Shown here piece after piece: positions 20,973-33,673 of a DNA stretch of 64,000 nt. Source of the DNA: Pleodorina starrii (Eukaryota; Chlorophyta; Chlorophyceae; Chlamydomonadales; Volvocaceae); assembly GCA_030267565.1 (NCBI GenBank), contig BRXU01000022.1:516001-580000 (forward strand). Reading direction: 5' to 3'. Every line of letters begins with the position of its first letter. Within the stretch, counting starts at the first letter, position 1. Made by a program: the position numbers and the translations under genes. Below the pieces are notes generated by a model, which ran no database searches, was not told the origin of the DNA, and saw nothing but the letters and a program-made list of their open reading frames with translations.

Positions 20973-23900
20973 ATGGGCGAAATCGGCGGAGCGGAGCCAC
21001 AGGAGGGGCCGCCGCAGGAGCAGCAGCAGCGGCAGACAGCTGCACGTGCGAATTCATACGAGGTACGACAGCGCGGCGAGTCGTCTGAACGCTCGCGCGC
21101 TGATTAGCGGGTCATTCGTTGCGTCGTTATGTGCCGTACTGTCCCGTCGTGGTCTGCCGTACAAGGTACGACGTCTTGCCAACGGGCTGCTGCCGGGTTT
21201 ATTTGCCGTATGCCGTACAAACCCGCGTGCTTGCAGGGCGACGCGGACGAGCAGGGCCGGCCGCACGGGCGCGGCCGCATGTTGTACGGCAGCGGAGAGA
21301 CGTACGACGGGCAGTGGCGGCGCGGCCTGCGACACGGGCAGGGCTCGTACACCAACCCGGACGGCTTCCGGTACCGGGGGCGGTGGGTGGACGACCGTGC
21401 GGAGGGGTGAGTATGTGTTTGTGTGTGTGAGTGAAGGGGGCTTGTTGTTTCTAGGGGTTGGTGGTGGTGGTGGTATCGTTATGCACACAAGGAGGGGGAG
21501 CACAAGGACCTCAGCACAATGCGCTCAGGTATCCGCTGGCAGCCCCGCACCTTCACACCCCGCTTCTCCACACCCCGCTTCCTACCCCGCCCCCCTGTTC
21601 TCCCTGCCCTAGAAATGGACTGCACTGCTCCGCGTTTCCCCCCGTTCCTTACCGTTCCGCACCGCACCGCACCGTACCGCAGCATTGGCTGGGCGCGGCT
21701 GGCGGGGGGCGGCGAGTACGAGGGCGAGTGGCGAGCGAGCCGGCGCCACGGCTGGGGCCTGCTGCGCAGCCCCGGCGGCGAGGTGTACGAGGGCCAGTGG
21801 GCCGACGATGTCGTGCACGGTACGACGCATACACCTGTGCAGGGCCGTGAAGGGGGGAGGGGGGCGGCCAGGGTCCGGCCAGCCAGGAGCGCGGAGGAGC
21901 GTAAGCGCGGTCTCTTGCGATGTGATGTATAGCGGTCTCTTGCTTGACCAGTATTCGACGACATCTGCGGGAGGCGAATGAATCGCGCAAGCCTCGTTTG
22001 CATCACCCAGCCTGTCACTTTGCACACTTTGCATCATTGCCACATTGACGGTGACGGCTCCCCTCCTTGAGGCGATGCGCCCCCACCGCAGGCGGCCCAC
22101 GGCGCCGTGCGCGTGAGAAGGGGCTATGTGTACGATGCCGTACCCTGACCTGCTGCCGTACCCTGCCCTTCTGCTGCTGCCGCCGCCGCAGGTCTGGGCC
22201 GCTTCACTCTGCCGGACGGGTCGTACTTCGAGGGGCAGTACGAACGAGGCTCCAGAGTGGAAGGCACCGCCGTCTCGGCCGACGGCAACACCACGTACAC
22301 CGGCAGGTACGACAACTAGGCTGCTGCTGCCGTACACCTCATCCTGACGTGCGCGCGCGCGCGCTCGCGCGAGCTTCGCGCCATCCACCTCTTCCCATGG
22401 TGTCGCGCCGTCGACGTACCGGTAATCCAAACCGCTTTTGGCACATTTAATCCCCTTTCTTCGGTCCTCTTCGGCCCTCTTTGGCCCTCTTCGGCCCTCT
22501 TCGGCCCTCTTCGGCCCTTATCGACAAACACAGCTTCAAGGGCCTTCAGCGACACGGCCGAGGTGTGCTGGTCGTCGCCGGCAAGTTCCGATACCGGGGA
22601 GCCTGGCGGGAGGGCAGGCGCTGCGGCCGCGGCGCGGCGCAGTACGCCGACGGCAGCTCCTACGTCGGCGAGTGGCGCGGGGATGTGTGGCACGGCAGCG
22701 GCGAGTGGCGGGAGCGCGGCGCAGCGGCGGCGGGGGCGGCGGCGGAGGACGAGTGGGTGGGGTGGAGCAGCAGCAGCGTTGGTGGCGGCGGCGGCGGCGG
22801 CGCGGCTCGGAAGGGCGCGGCGGCGGCGGCGGCGGAGGGCGAGGAGGGCGGTGCCTGGTACCGGGGGGAGTTTGAGGACGGGGTGCGGAGGGGTAAAGGT
22901 GAGAGGAGGTCAGGCTGGGCCTCAGGCGGGATTAAGGGGGACCGTTGACCGCGGCCCAGATTGCCAGATATCGCTGTCACGTAACAGCTACATAGTGCGA
23001 TTTCAGCGGTGCATTCAGCGGTGCACACAACGCCGGGCTGCCGCGCCGACAGGCACTGCGCGCGACGCGCACGGCAACCTGTACGTCGGCGACTGGTACG
23101 ACAATGTACGGCACGGCACGGGATCCTGCTCATACGCCTGCGGGGACAAGTACGTCGGCGAGTGGGCGCACGGGCTGCGGCACGGCAGGGGCGCCTGCGT
23201 GTACGGCAACGGCGACAAGTACGACGGTGGGTGGCCGCGCAGGGATGCCGTAGTGTCGCGCGCGCGCCTTCCTCCGTTCTGGGTGAGCCGAGACGGTCCT
23301 TGGATTGCTTGGGGGAAGTTTTCGTGGGTTTGTGTGTGTGTGGGGGGGGGGTGTGGGTGGGGAGGGAGGGGTGGGGGTTTGTGTCTGTGTGGGTTTGTGT
23401 GTGTGTGTGGGGCGTGGGTTTGTGTGTATGTGTGTGGGTTTTGTGTGTGTGGGGGGGGGAGGGAGAAGTGTGTCGTGTTTGGGTTTGTGTGTGTGGGTGC
23501 GTGTGGGTGTTTTGAGCTCTCACACGGATAAAAGCACGCAGCAGCAAACACCGTCCCGCCTCGCCCGCGCCGGCGCCGGCGCCGGCGCCGTGCCCGCGCC
23601 CATGCGCAGGCGAGTGGCGGCACGACAAGCGCCACGGCTACGGCGCCGCCGTGTTCGCCGACGGCGTCAAGTTCCGGGGCCGCTGGGAGGACGACTGCTG
23701 GGTGCAGGTACGGCATCACACGGTATTATGCAGTAGGAGCATGCCGGCCGGCATCATGCACCAAACGATTCTTTCACTATACAGCGTTTTACGACATTGC
23801 ATGCGGCCAGCGCGCAGTCGTGCCCAATCGCGCCGCTCGGACCCGTGAAGTCTTGGACCGCGCGGTGGACCCCAAAGTGCGAAAAGGGGCCCCCAAAAGG

Positions 23901-26821
23901 GAACTGCGACTCTGCGAGGCCAAAGCTGTTCAAATCCCTCGTCATTAACATAACGGACCACGCGACCTCTAAGCAACTTAAGACCCTGCGTGTGTGCGTG
24001 TGTGTGTTAAATATCCCTCCGCGATGCAGAGCGGTGCGGAGCCGGCGCTTTGTCGGGTGGCGGGTCCCGGAGTCAGTCGAGCGGTGGCGGGGGAGGCGGC
24101 ACGACTGGTGATCGAGGTGCGACTGCGGTGCGGTGCGGCGTGTGTGTGTGTGTGTTGGGTGTGTGTGTGCTGTGCTGTGATGGGCTGGGCTGTGCGCCCG
24201 CGCGGCATGCTTTGTCGACATGCAGCCTACGCGTCGCCGTGAACCTCTTCCTTTGCCGTACATCCTTGCGGCATGTCGCACAACCTTCCCGTACCTTTCC
24301 GCAGGCTCGCGACGACCTGGGCAACCGGCGGCTGTCCGGCGGGGAGTTCTTCCGAGTGGAGCTCATAAGGCCCTCCGGCACCCTGGCTGGTCTGGGACAG
24401 CAGCAGCAGCAGCAGCAACAACAGCAGCAGCGGCAACTGGCGCATTGGATGGAGTCATTCGGCGAAGAGTCCGGCTGGGTGACCGAAGCGGCGGCGGCGG
24501 AGGTCATAGTGGCCGTCGGCGACGTCGTCGACCGCGACGACGGGACGTACGACGTGTCGTACACCAGCTATACGGCAGGCATCCTGGAGCTGCATGTCTT
24601 GCTGGAGGGTGAGGGCGGGGAGGGGGCGGGCGGGCGGGCGACATGGGCGCAGCTGTGCGCGGTAGTATAAATACTGAAGAATGGCAGTACGACAGTACGG
24701 CAGTACGGTAGCTGGTCTGGTGGCGCTGGTTGCCAGGTTCCAACGGTGCGGAGCGCAAGATGGATGAACTGGGTCGCGCCGAATCCAATCCACTTCGTAT
24801 CGAGTATCTGTTTTGATCAATGGATTGGGGCCTCGTGTGCCGGCAATGCCGTGCCGTACCTCGGTTGCGCCATGCCGTACTCGCACACGAAAACAATTCC
24901 CTTCCCTTCCCGCTCGTTCCCCCGCTCAGATCCCGACGGCGGGGCGCCGCGCCACGTTGCGGATTCGCCGTACATCGTACGAGTGGCGGGGGGAAAACCG
25001 ACTGCCCGGTCTACGACTGTCGTCGGCGCGGGCCGGCGACTGGCGACGACGGGTCGCGTCGCGCGCTTCGTAGTGGAGCCACGCGACGCGTGGGGCAACC
25101 GAGTGGATGTACGGCACCTCCCCGGTGGGCTGCCGCTGCAGGTAGGCCCGTACTGCACGTACTGCACAACACTTTGGGTCGAGTTTTTGGTATATACCGA
25201 TAGTGATGCAAGCGCCGTGTCAGAGGGTCGACGTGGCGCACGGCCGTCAGATATGGTGGTGACGAGGGGGCGAGGGACGGGGCAACCAGAACAGACGGCC
25301 AGAGATCCAGACATCCAATGTGATCGAGGGGCTGAGATCACTGAGGCCCGCGACGCGGGGGGGGCATCAGTCATGAGGCTTTCCCCCCCGCCCCCCCAAA
25401 AGGCGACGGGCCCCTTGCCCCCCAGAAATGGGCGCATCAACAGGACCTGGTTCTTGACAGGGATGCCTGGATGGGGAACAGAGAGCGTTATCTCGTCCTT
25501 TGTTTCGTACTTATGTCGTGTAGATTTGGTGCTGGGTAAGGGTTCTGGTCGCACCTGCGGCCTCCCCCCGCACATCTCGGGTCCACCCTCGTTTGCTGTC
25601 CGTCGTACGTACTGCACATTCCGTACAGGTCAGCCTGAGCAACGGCGTGCTGGATGTGCCGGTGACCGTGCGGCTGTCCGAGGAGGGTCGCCCGGAGTAC
25701 TGCGTGACGTACGACGCGCCTGCCGTACCGGGACTGTACCGCCTGCAGGTACGTTTATATACGGCGGATCGGCAGGGCGGTTCCAGGCCTTGGAAAGGCT
25801 GGATGAACTCCGTAGATTACCAATGTGGGATGGAATTGCGGTTTGGTCTCCGAGCCCTCGGCCTGGTTCCGGGGCTCCGATCCTTGATACGGCACCTCAT
25901 TACCGTGAGGCAAGCAGCACATGCGTGTACGGCACCCACGTGCGTGAACATGCCGCCTTACTGTTGGGAACACGGTCGTGTACTCTTCCCAGAGTCTCTG
26001 GAGCCCCAAGACAACAACTTGATAACAACTTTTGTCTTGGGCCCACCCACCCACCCACCCACCCACCCGCCCACTTGACCGCAGGTGGTGGACGACGCCT
26101 CAGGGCGACATGTGGGCGGCAGCCCCTTTTCCGTCCAGGTACGGCGCCATACGTAGGGTTCTGGAGGATCGAGGGCATTTATTCCACCAGCTCCATCGAT
26201 CAGCGGGGCAGCCGGCGCTGGAGGGGTACAGCTCAAGGCCGGCCTCAAGACCCGTGCTTGCCCGGGCATAGCGGGGCCCTGCACTTGCCCCCCCCCACCT
26301 CCAGGCTCCACGCTCCGACTGACCCTTCCGAGGGAAGGGCTGGAACCCAACACCGCAACAACAGCAGTACGGTAACAGGGACAACATGCCTCTTGAGGCC
26401 TCCATGCCTCTTGAGGCCTCCAGCGCTCGAGGCGCCAAGGAGCCAGCACGGGCCCGCGCACAGGGCACGACGCGCGCACGGGCGACAGCGCCGGCGACGT
26501 CCCAGACGCCACACCCCCAATCTGCGCCACCCGATCCGCGCCGCCCAACCTCTCTCCCACCGCTTTCCCCCAAGATCCTTCACTTCCCGCGCCGCATTGC
26601 CGGCCCCTGCCATCAGCCCCCCGCCCACCAGCCCCCCTGCCACCAGCCCCCCTCCAACTCCACGCGTCCCCCGGTGACCGCAGGTGCTCAGTGAACCCGA
26701 ACCGGAGAATGACACCGAACCGCCTGGCCAGGCCCAGGCTCAGGTCCCGGCTCAGACCCAGGCCCATGCGCCGCCCGCAGACACAGCGGCGTCAAGCGGT
26801 GATGGCAGCCCAGCTGGCGGC

Positions 26822-26864
<43 letters not shown>

Positions 26865-28867
26865 GCAGCGGATCGTCACAGGCGACAGTGATTCACGCGA
26901 GACCGCCACTGCCGCCGCCGCCGCCTCCTGCTGGCGCCGGGGCGCTGGTGGGGCTCCGGGATCTGGTGGGTGAGTGGGGCCGAAGGGCGGAGGCGGCTCT
27001 GCGGGCGGCGGCGGCGGAGGAGCGCGACCGGGAGGGCGAGCGCCAGCAGCAGCAGCAGCAGCAACGGGAGGAGGAGGCGGAGGACGAGGAGGCGGAGACG
27101 GAGGAGGAGCGTCGGGGGCTGCGGCGGAAGGCGGCGGAAGCTGGAGGGGTGGCGAAGAGCCAAGGAGGAGATGGAGGAGCTGAAGGAGGGGGTGAGGGTC
27201 GGCTACCTGGATCCGGCGCGGCAGCCGCACAGGCGATTTCGGAGGCAGCAGGCGGTTTCGGAGCTGCGGGACGGCTGGCGCCTGCGGCGCATGAGACAGC
27301 AGGGGTTGGAGAGGCGACGGCAGCGGCTGTGAAGGGCGGGACAGGCGGCGGCGGCAGCGGCGGTGCTGGCGCGGAGCCGGTGGTGGCGGAGAGCTTGGAG
27401 ATTGCGGCGACGGCAGCGGCGGCGGCGGCGGCGACGGTCGCTGCGGAGGCGGGCATAAGCGATGCCGAGCTGCAGTACATTATGGTACGGCGCCGTACCG
27501 GGCTCGATGACGGACGCGGATTTCGGCGCGTCCCTGGAAACAGCGGCTGGCTGCCTGCCAGCCACATCCCTGACACAGAAACCCACCCGCCCCCTCAAAA
27601 CACCCCAACCGCCCCCGATGTCCTCCCATCCCTGTTCGCCTTACCCGCTACCCCGCCCTCGCCACCCTTAAGTACGAGAGCGAGGATCTACCATCATGCC
27701 CTCTTCCCATCGTCGCCTCCAATCCACGGCTGCGGTCACCTTCTTCACTACTCCCCGACCCAAACCCCAGCCCCAACCCAAACCCCAATTTGTTGGTGAT
27801 GTGTAGTTGTTGCCCCGGAGGTTGTTCCCCCGACCGACTGTCATCCGCACTCATCCGCACTCGTCCTGCCCTGCCAGGCTCACGAGGCGGTCCCAGTGGT
27901 GGAGGATATGCGAGATCTGTGGAAGATCCACCAGATGCAGGTAAGGAGGGGCCCCCGCCAGCTGCCCGCGCAGACTGCCTCCCGCCAGCCCCCCCCCCTG
28001 TACGCGGATACCCCCCCCCCCCACACACACACACACAAACACACACGCCCCACGCCACCACCACCACCTCGCGAGGCATTGTCCCTTGGCGCCCCACCAG
28101 CCAGCCAGCCAGCCTGCCTGCCAGCCAGCCAGCCTGCCCGCCCAGTCTGCGGCTGCCTGCCTGCCAGTCCAGCCCCGCTGGGGCAACGGAATCCGGGTCA
28201 TGCTGCTTGTCGGGGTTGGTGGGACAAGCTGCTTGTCGACCGGACGCAGCTCCGTTGGACAGGGTGCCTACCCAGTAGCCAGTAGCCACCCATCGCGCCA
28301 CAACCCACGTCGCCGTTGCGTTGCGCTGCGCACTTGCGCACCTGCGCCGCGCTGCGCTGCGTTGCTTACGGACGGACGGACGGACGAACGGATTCCCGTT
28401 TGGGAGGCCTTGAGAAATGGGTTGGCCCTGGGGCGACGCCACAAACAAACCCTACGACAGCAGACGCCGTAGGGTAGAGCGGAACCCAAAGCCATGCAGG
28501 CATACACTGTGCACCGGCGTCGCGTACGTGCGTGCGTGGTCCCATCGCCCTTGCCCGTCTCTCGTGTGCCGCACGACTCGGGAATCGCTCCGAGGGTAGC
28601 TAAATTACCCTTCCCGCCCATGCCGCCTTGAGGTACCGGTAATGCCACCAAGCCCGCATGCCACCAAGCCCGACATGCACAATTCCTGACAGCCGAGCTG
28701 AGGAAAGCTGAAGTTTACACTCCCGGTAGCTTCAGGCTGTGGGAGGTACCGGTATCCGCGCTGACCCCTCCCCGCCCATTCCCAACCCTCCCTGGCGCTG
28801 CTTTCTGAACCGACACCGACAGGAGGAGCGCAAGGCACGGGAGCTGCTGGCCCGGCTGGCCGCCTAA
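20973..28867 (+). CDS. MORN-repeat and filamin-repeat protein with coiled tail
   Basis: Exons 20973-21062, 21237-21406, 21683-21819, 22192-22306, 22534-22898, 23053-23226, 23610-23707, 24030-24116, 24305-24608, 24930-25141, 25629-25748, 26085-26138, 26684-27484, 27878-27940 and 28823-28867. All phases match; 944 aa as read. About a dozen MORN repeats (residues 31-383; for example YDGQWRRGLRHGQGSYT, YVGEWAHGLRHGRGACVYG) are followed by two filamin-type immunoglobulin-like repeats (384 to about 533 and about 534-642). The signatures are ARDDLGNRRLSGGEFF, DDGTYDVSYT and GGSPFSVQ. The tail is Pro/Ala-rich, then charged with coiled-coil character, ending EERKARELLARLAA. MORN repeats bind membranes or scaffold axonemal complexes, and filamin repeats bind protein partners, so a cytoskeletal or flagellar scaffold is a reasonable inference only. 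I recognise no named orthologue. The reading frame near 27121-27330 is doubtful (separate entry). Confidence 0.82.
26015..26031. other. Loop of a 10-bp hairpin in MORN/filamin intron 11
   Basis: CCCAAGACAA at 26005-26014 pairs perfectly with TTGTCTTGGG at 26032-26041 around a 17-base loop. It sits just before the CCCA-repeat tract of the next acceptor. Confidence 0.6.
26386..26421. repeat. 18-bp perfect tandem duplication in an intron
   Basis: ATGCCTCTTGAGGCCTCC occurs twice head to tail in intron 12 of the MORN/filamin gene. Each unit contains the GAGGCCTC palindrome. Confidence 0.8.
27121..27140 (+). repeat. 10-bp tandem duplication that shifts the best reading frame
   Basis: GCGGCGGAAG is present twice in a row inside exon 13. 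Before it, the best coding frame is the one spliced from exon 12. After it, the frame one base later (27123 register) reads a charged helix, KLEGWRRAKEEMEELKEG, with strongly G/C-ending codons. It continues to a TGA at 27330-27332. The nominal frame becomes Gly/Ala-rich with mixed third bases. Ten is 3n+1, so one unit exactly explains the shift. Confidence 0.7.
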
Positions 28868-30177
28868 CCGACCGAGGTGTTGCCAAGCTCGGTACCTGCT
28901 GCATGCCTCATGGCCGTTCGCGAAAGCCGGGGGAGGAGCGCTTCGACCGGTTTCGACGGGTCGTGTCATGGGCCGAAGACGCTGGTCCAAACCACTTGTA
29001 TGTGCTGTAGCCTTCAAAGGGCCCTGCTGCTTCAGTTGTGTTGAGTTGGTCTCTTGAACGGCGAGTGGCGGGGCTCGCCTGTCCTTATGGACGGGCTTTG
29101 GAGCTAGGATGTTTTGAGATCGCGTGGACACGGGACATGTACCGCCTTTCGGGTAGACGGTGTTTCCTGTGTTATCGCAACCCCAATGATGACAAAAGTT
29201 GCTGACGGATATGCATGTCCAGGGCACACGGGATGGAAGAAAGGCGGGGCCGTCGGGCAGGGTCCGGGGACTGTTCCTTTGGCGTTTATGCTTTAATGTA
29301 GAGGATGCTTGATTGATGATAGCGTGACACGCTGGTGTGGCGTGTCCCGGAACATGCGGTTTTGACGGGCTGGCTGCCTGGCATGGGAGAATGGCAGCGT
29401 GCAAGAGGCCCCGAGTGCCGACTGCACGATGACGCCCGGTCGTACTTATAAAACGCTGCCAGTCGACCATTGGGTCCCTGAACCGTTCCTGAGTCTCTAC
29501 GGCATTGCAACGCATTGGCGAGCCCGTTGTAACTGAGAACTCGCTCTACCTGTTGCGTGACTGCGTTTTGCTTCCATATCGTGGCTGGCCGCAGTCCTAC
29601 AGGCAAGAATTATTCGTTATGAAAGATGGCGTTGGACGCATCATGAAGCCCTGTTGGCAACAGCAGAACAGCTGACTCGTCAACTTTTCTGGTTGCCTGG
29701 TTCCCTTTCCGGAGCGGTTAGGATCATCACAAATCTAGGCAAAGCGTGCCACAGCCCCAAAATTCAAAAGCGCTTCCAATGTAAGTGCCAATGACTTACC
29801 TATCACAGGCCCGAAGTCAAGCATGGGCCGAGATACGGGGCGAAAAGGATCTGACGGTTATGCTGACGACACGCGCGGACGAGCTGACCGGGCCCGTCAC
29901 AAACGGATTAAAGCACCAGCGTAATTATTAGAGTACAAGTACATATTGTCAGCCTAATAATATTTGGGGTTAACTTGTACCGTTAGGGTCACAGTTCCGC
30001 GGCCTTCCGAAAGCGGAAAGGACGCTATCGGGCGCATCCCTTCCTTAAGAGACGCCTTGTAATCATACATATAACAAAGCTAAAAGTCTCGATAAGCATA
30101 CATCAGCAGGCTGAACTTGTAGCTGTCAGCGCCGACCCCGTCGTGAGAATCGTCTCGCTTACGTGACAACATCCACC
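28868..30177. other. Intergenic region, MORN/filamin 3' end to transaldolase
   Basis: This should hold the 3' untranslated region of the MORN/filamin gene (TGTAA at 29528) and the transaldolase promoter. The part from about 29740 to 30110 is AT-rich. Long open frames on the minus strand here lack any domain or codon bias. No supported gene. Confidence 0.55.
29528..29532 (+). terminator. TGTAA, candidate polyadenylation signal for the MORN/filamin gene
   Basis: This is the first exact TGTAA I see after the stop at 28867, about 660 bases downstream. Confidence 0.4.
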
Positions 30178-33100
30178 ATGGCCCTTCTCTTCAGCCAGCC
30201 AGCCACAGGGCGTCTGCCGGTGCGTGGAGACGTCCCAATTGTCGCAGCTCGCCCGTGCGCCAGGAACGTGGCCGCGCGGGCATATATCGATGAAAAGGCC
30301 CCACCTGCGGGGCCTTTCGCCAAGCCTGCCACCACCGTCCATAAGAACCAGCTTGAGGCGTTGAAGAGCATGTCGGTCGTTGTCGCGGACACGGTGAGTA
30401 ACGACCGCTGTTGCCGCAGATAGGGCGCCCGGCGATGGAGCGATGGCTAACCTCCACCCGCAATTGCACCCGCAACCTTACAGGGCGAGCTGGATCTGGT
30501 GAAGAAGTATCACCCACAGGACTGCACCACCAACCCCAGCCTGGTCTACAAGGCCCTCTCGATGCCGGAGAACCGGCACTTCCTGGAGAAGGCGTTGGCG
30601 AACGACAAGCGGTCGCCCGAGCACACCAAACCCGGCGTTGTGCGGCCATACTCGGGTGCGCTTGTTACTCGAGACCCCTCAGTAGACCTAGACCGAGATT
30701 CTATTTTCCGCTGCCTTGTCCGTCAACAGCGTCACGTGCCGACACATGCCAGTCGCAACGTCGCAACGCCTTCACGCCGCTGCCATCACAACAGCCTCCC
30801 GAGTGCCACACAAGCGCACACCCTCCCTTCCCCTGCTGGCTTTGGTCCCCTGCTCGCATCTCTCCTCCCTCCGAGAGAAGACTTGTACCTCATGAAAATG
30901 TTCTTCATATGAGTAATTAAGTATCCTGCCCCTGTCATGCGGCTTTGTTTCTTTACATGGACCGTCGTCCCCGCATCCTGCTCGTCCCATCGTTCGTACT
31001 ACAGGCGTCGCCGACCAGCTCTCCGTGGAGCTGGGAGTGGAGCTGCTCAAGATCGTGCCCGGCCGCGTCTCCACGGAAGTCGACGCCAACCTGTCGTACT
31101 CGACCCAGGTACGGTGTTGCCGTACAGTGTATGTTGACCAAACCTGCAGGCAGAGACCCTCCTGTCCTTTTCCTGCATCAATCTTACCCATCTTGGAAAC
31201 CATTCTGTTTAGCTGTTTTTACTTCCTTCTTTTGCCTGCTCGCCTGCTCGCCGCCATCCTGTTAGGCCACGGTTGACAAGGCGCTGCGGCTGATTGAGCT
31301 GTACGCGGCTCACGGCGTGGAGCCCTCGCGCATCTACATCAAGCTGGCCACCACTTGGGAGGGCGTTGAGGCCTGTCGCCGCCTGGAGCGCCAGGGGGTC
31401 AACTGCAACATGACACTGCTCTTCTCCTTTGCGCAGGTGGGCACTGGCCAGGCGGAGGGAACGTGGGGTCGGGGCCGGGTGACGGGGCTGCGTGAAGGGC
31501 CATAAAAGGAAGTAAGGACCCCGGGCTGAAAGCGATGAGAAGTACATGCAGTAAAGCCCGCAGCTGATTTACGGTATTGGGTTATGGCTTGTTTTTGGGT
31601 TATGGCTAGATTTGGATCTCGTCATTGCCATGCATGCGATCGGTTGCGTCCTGGGAACAAGTCGCCGTTACAATGCCGTTACACCTAGCCTGCGGAGACG
31701 ATGTGGGTCGGCTGAAATTTGGGCCAGGGTCGCAGCGCTCTCCTGGGCGCAAGCCTTACTGCTTGAACCCCCTCCTCCCACACAACCGTGTACCATCTAC
31801 ACTACACGATGTTGCGGTCTCGGGATCCGCCGTGCTTGCAGGCAGCGGCCTGCGCTGACGCCGGCGCCACGCTCATCTCGCCGTTCGTGGGCCGCATCAT
31901 GGACTGGTACAAGGCCAGGGAGGGCCGCGACTTCGCCCCGCGCGAGGTGCGTGTGCCACGTGCCCAGGATCCTCGTTTTGGATCCCGGCGGCTTGGGGCC
32001 GCGCGGCACCAAATGCCGCTCAGCGGCGCCTGGGTCCTGGCATTTGCGTCGAATGGATCCCTTGCTGGCCCGTGCCCGCCGATAAACGGTCATGGTATCG
32101 GAGCTGCAAAAGCTGCAAGGCCCTTAAAGCCTTAATCCGGGCATCATGTGTGTAGCCCTGAACCCCTGCTTTGGAGGCGGTGGTACATCTGGTGCCCAAC
32201 CCCCCCTTGAGCTGAGAGGGGGTTGCCTTCCCAGCTGCGTGTTTGTTACAAGGACGCGCGCGGCGAGTGGCAGCGTTTTGAGTGTGCGTATGCGCGCTCT
32301 GCGGTTTGCGTTTCCGCAGGACCCCGGCGTGCTGTCGGTGAAGCGCATCTACAATTACTACAAGGCGCACCACTACAAGACCATCGTCATGGCCGCGTCC
32401 TTCCGCAACGCCGGAGAGATCCGCGAGCTGGCGGGGTGAGAGCCGCCATTCCGTAGTGGAGTCTCGTGGAGGCACAGCCGCGCGCGCTCCTAACCGGGCC
32501 TGATTTTTTTCTATACCGGGTGGTTGCTGCTAACGCCATGAGTAGGGCCTGTTTCTGCCTCCGCGCCTCATTCGCAATTTGCAATGCGAGGGGAAGGAAG
32601 TCTTGATGGCGGGCATGTGACCCATGTCTGCAGCTGTGACATTTTTAGACAGTGGAGAGCGGACTGGGCCCCAGCCCATCCCTCTTACCGACGCTTGCGT
32701 TCGGCGTCGGTCGGCCGCTCCTACGCATGATCTGCAAAATCCCAACGACCATCCTCTGCCGCCGCCGCGCCCCCCTGGGACCCCCCGCCGCAGGTGCGAC
32801 AACATCACCATCTCGCCGCAGCTGTTGGACGAGCTGGAGAAGAGCACAACCCCCCTGGAGCGCAAGCTCAGCCCGGAAAAGTAAGTTCGGCAGCCGCACT
32901 TCCATCCGCAGCTGCTTGTGGCGCTGTCGTTGCTTGCTAGCTACGGGCGCTGATCTTGTGTCCACTGGGGGAGTGAGGGTACCGTAATACCGGTATCCGC
33001 AAGTGGGCGCGGAGGGGGACGTCCCCAGGGTCTGGCAAGTGCCAACGCCTCGGGCGCTGAGCTGTGGGTTCCGTGCTCCGCGCTCCCTCCCCTTCCTCCT

Positions 33101-33673
33101 CAGGGCCACCACGGACGTGCTCAAGTTGTCCAACATGCACGAAGACCTATTCAACCAGCTGCACGGCGCCGACCAGGTTGGTGTGTGGGCGGGGGGGGTA
33201 AAAGAAAACGGTTAGAGACGAGGGAACGCGGGGGGGGGTTGGCAAGGGGGAGGGCGACAGGCTGAAATTAAGAGGATGCAGCGACCTGCAACGATGGCGT
33301 GCGTTTGCCGGCTTACCAAATAAAGCCTTCGACATTGATTAAATGGACGTGGATAGTTCGATGGCCATGGGCTTGTGCCGCGTCAGTGAGGTGCCAATGA
33401 GTTGCAGTGCACTGGACCCCACACCCGAGTCGCCCCACGCCCAATGAGCCATAACCGTCTCAAAGCCGCGCGCACACGCATGCACGCACCTGTGCAAAAG
33501 GCATGCAGACACACGCCTGTGCTCTCTCTCCTCTCCCCGCCCCGGCGCTGCTGCCTTCGCAGATGGCCGTTGAGAAGCTCAAGCAGGGCATCGAGCTGTT
33601 CGCCGCCGACCAGAAGCGGCTGGAGGATCTGCTGGCCAGCATTGCGATGAGCCAGGTCCGGGAGAACCACTGA
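30178..33673 (+). CDS. Transaldolase, probably plastid-targeted
   Basis: Exons 30178-30393, 30484-30655, 31005-31108, 31266-31436, 31842-31946, 32320-32435, 32794-32880, 33104-33176 and 33563-33673, giving 384 aa with matching phases. Transaldolase moves a dihydroxyacetone unit between sedoheptulose-7-phosphate and glyceraldehyde-3-phosphate in the pentose phosphate network. Evidence includes [57 protein letters not shown] (K190 is the expected Schiff-base lysine), [24 protein letters not shown] and [13 protein letters not shown]. The order and spacing fit the classical transaldolase family. The first 35-40 residues are rich in Ala, Arg, Pro and Val with few acids, like an algal plastid transit peptide; the location is inferred. 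The ATG at 30178 is the first in frame after an AT-rich leader. The donor of exon 2 (30655) is the least certain border. A decayed copy of the last exon end lies at 39649-39885. Confidence 0.93.

Noticed and set aside
28715..29515. 266-codon open frame on the minus strand
   Set aside because: It overlaps the last MORN/filamin exon and its 3' UTR. It lacks G/C-ending codon bias and any recognisable domain.
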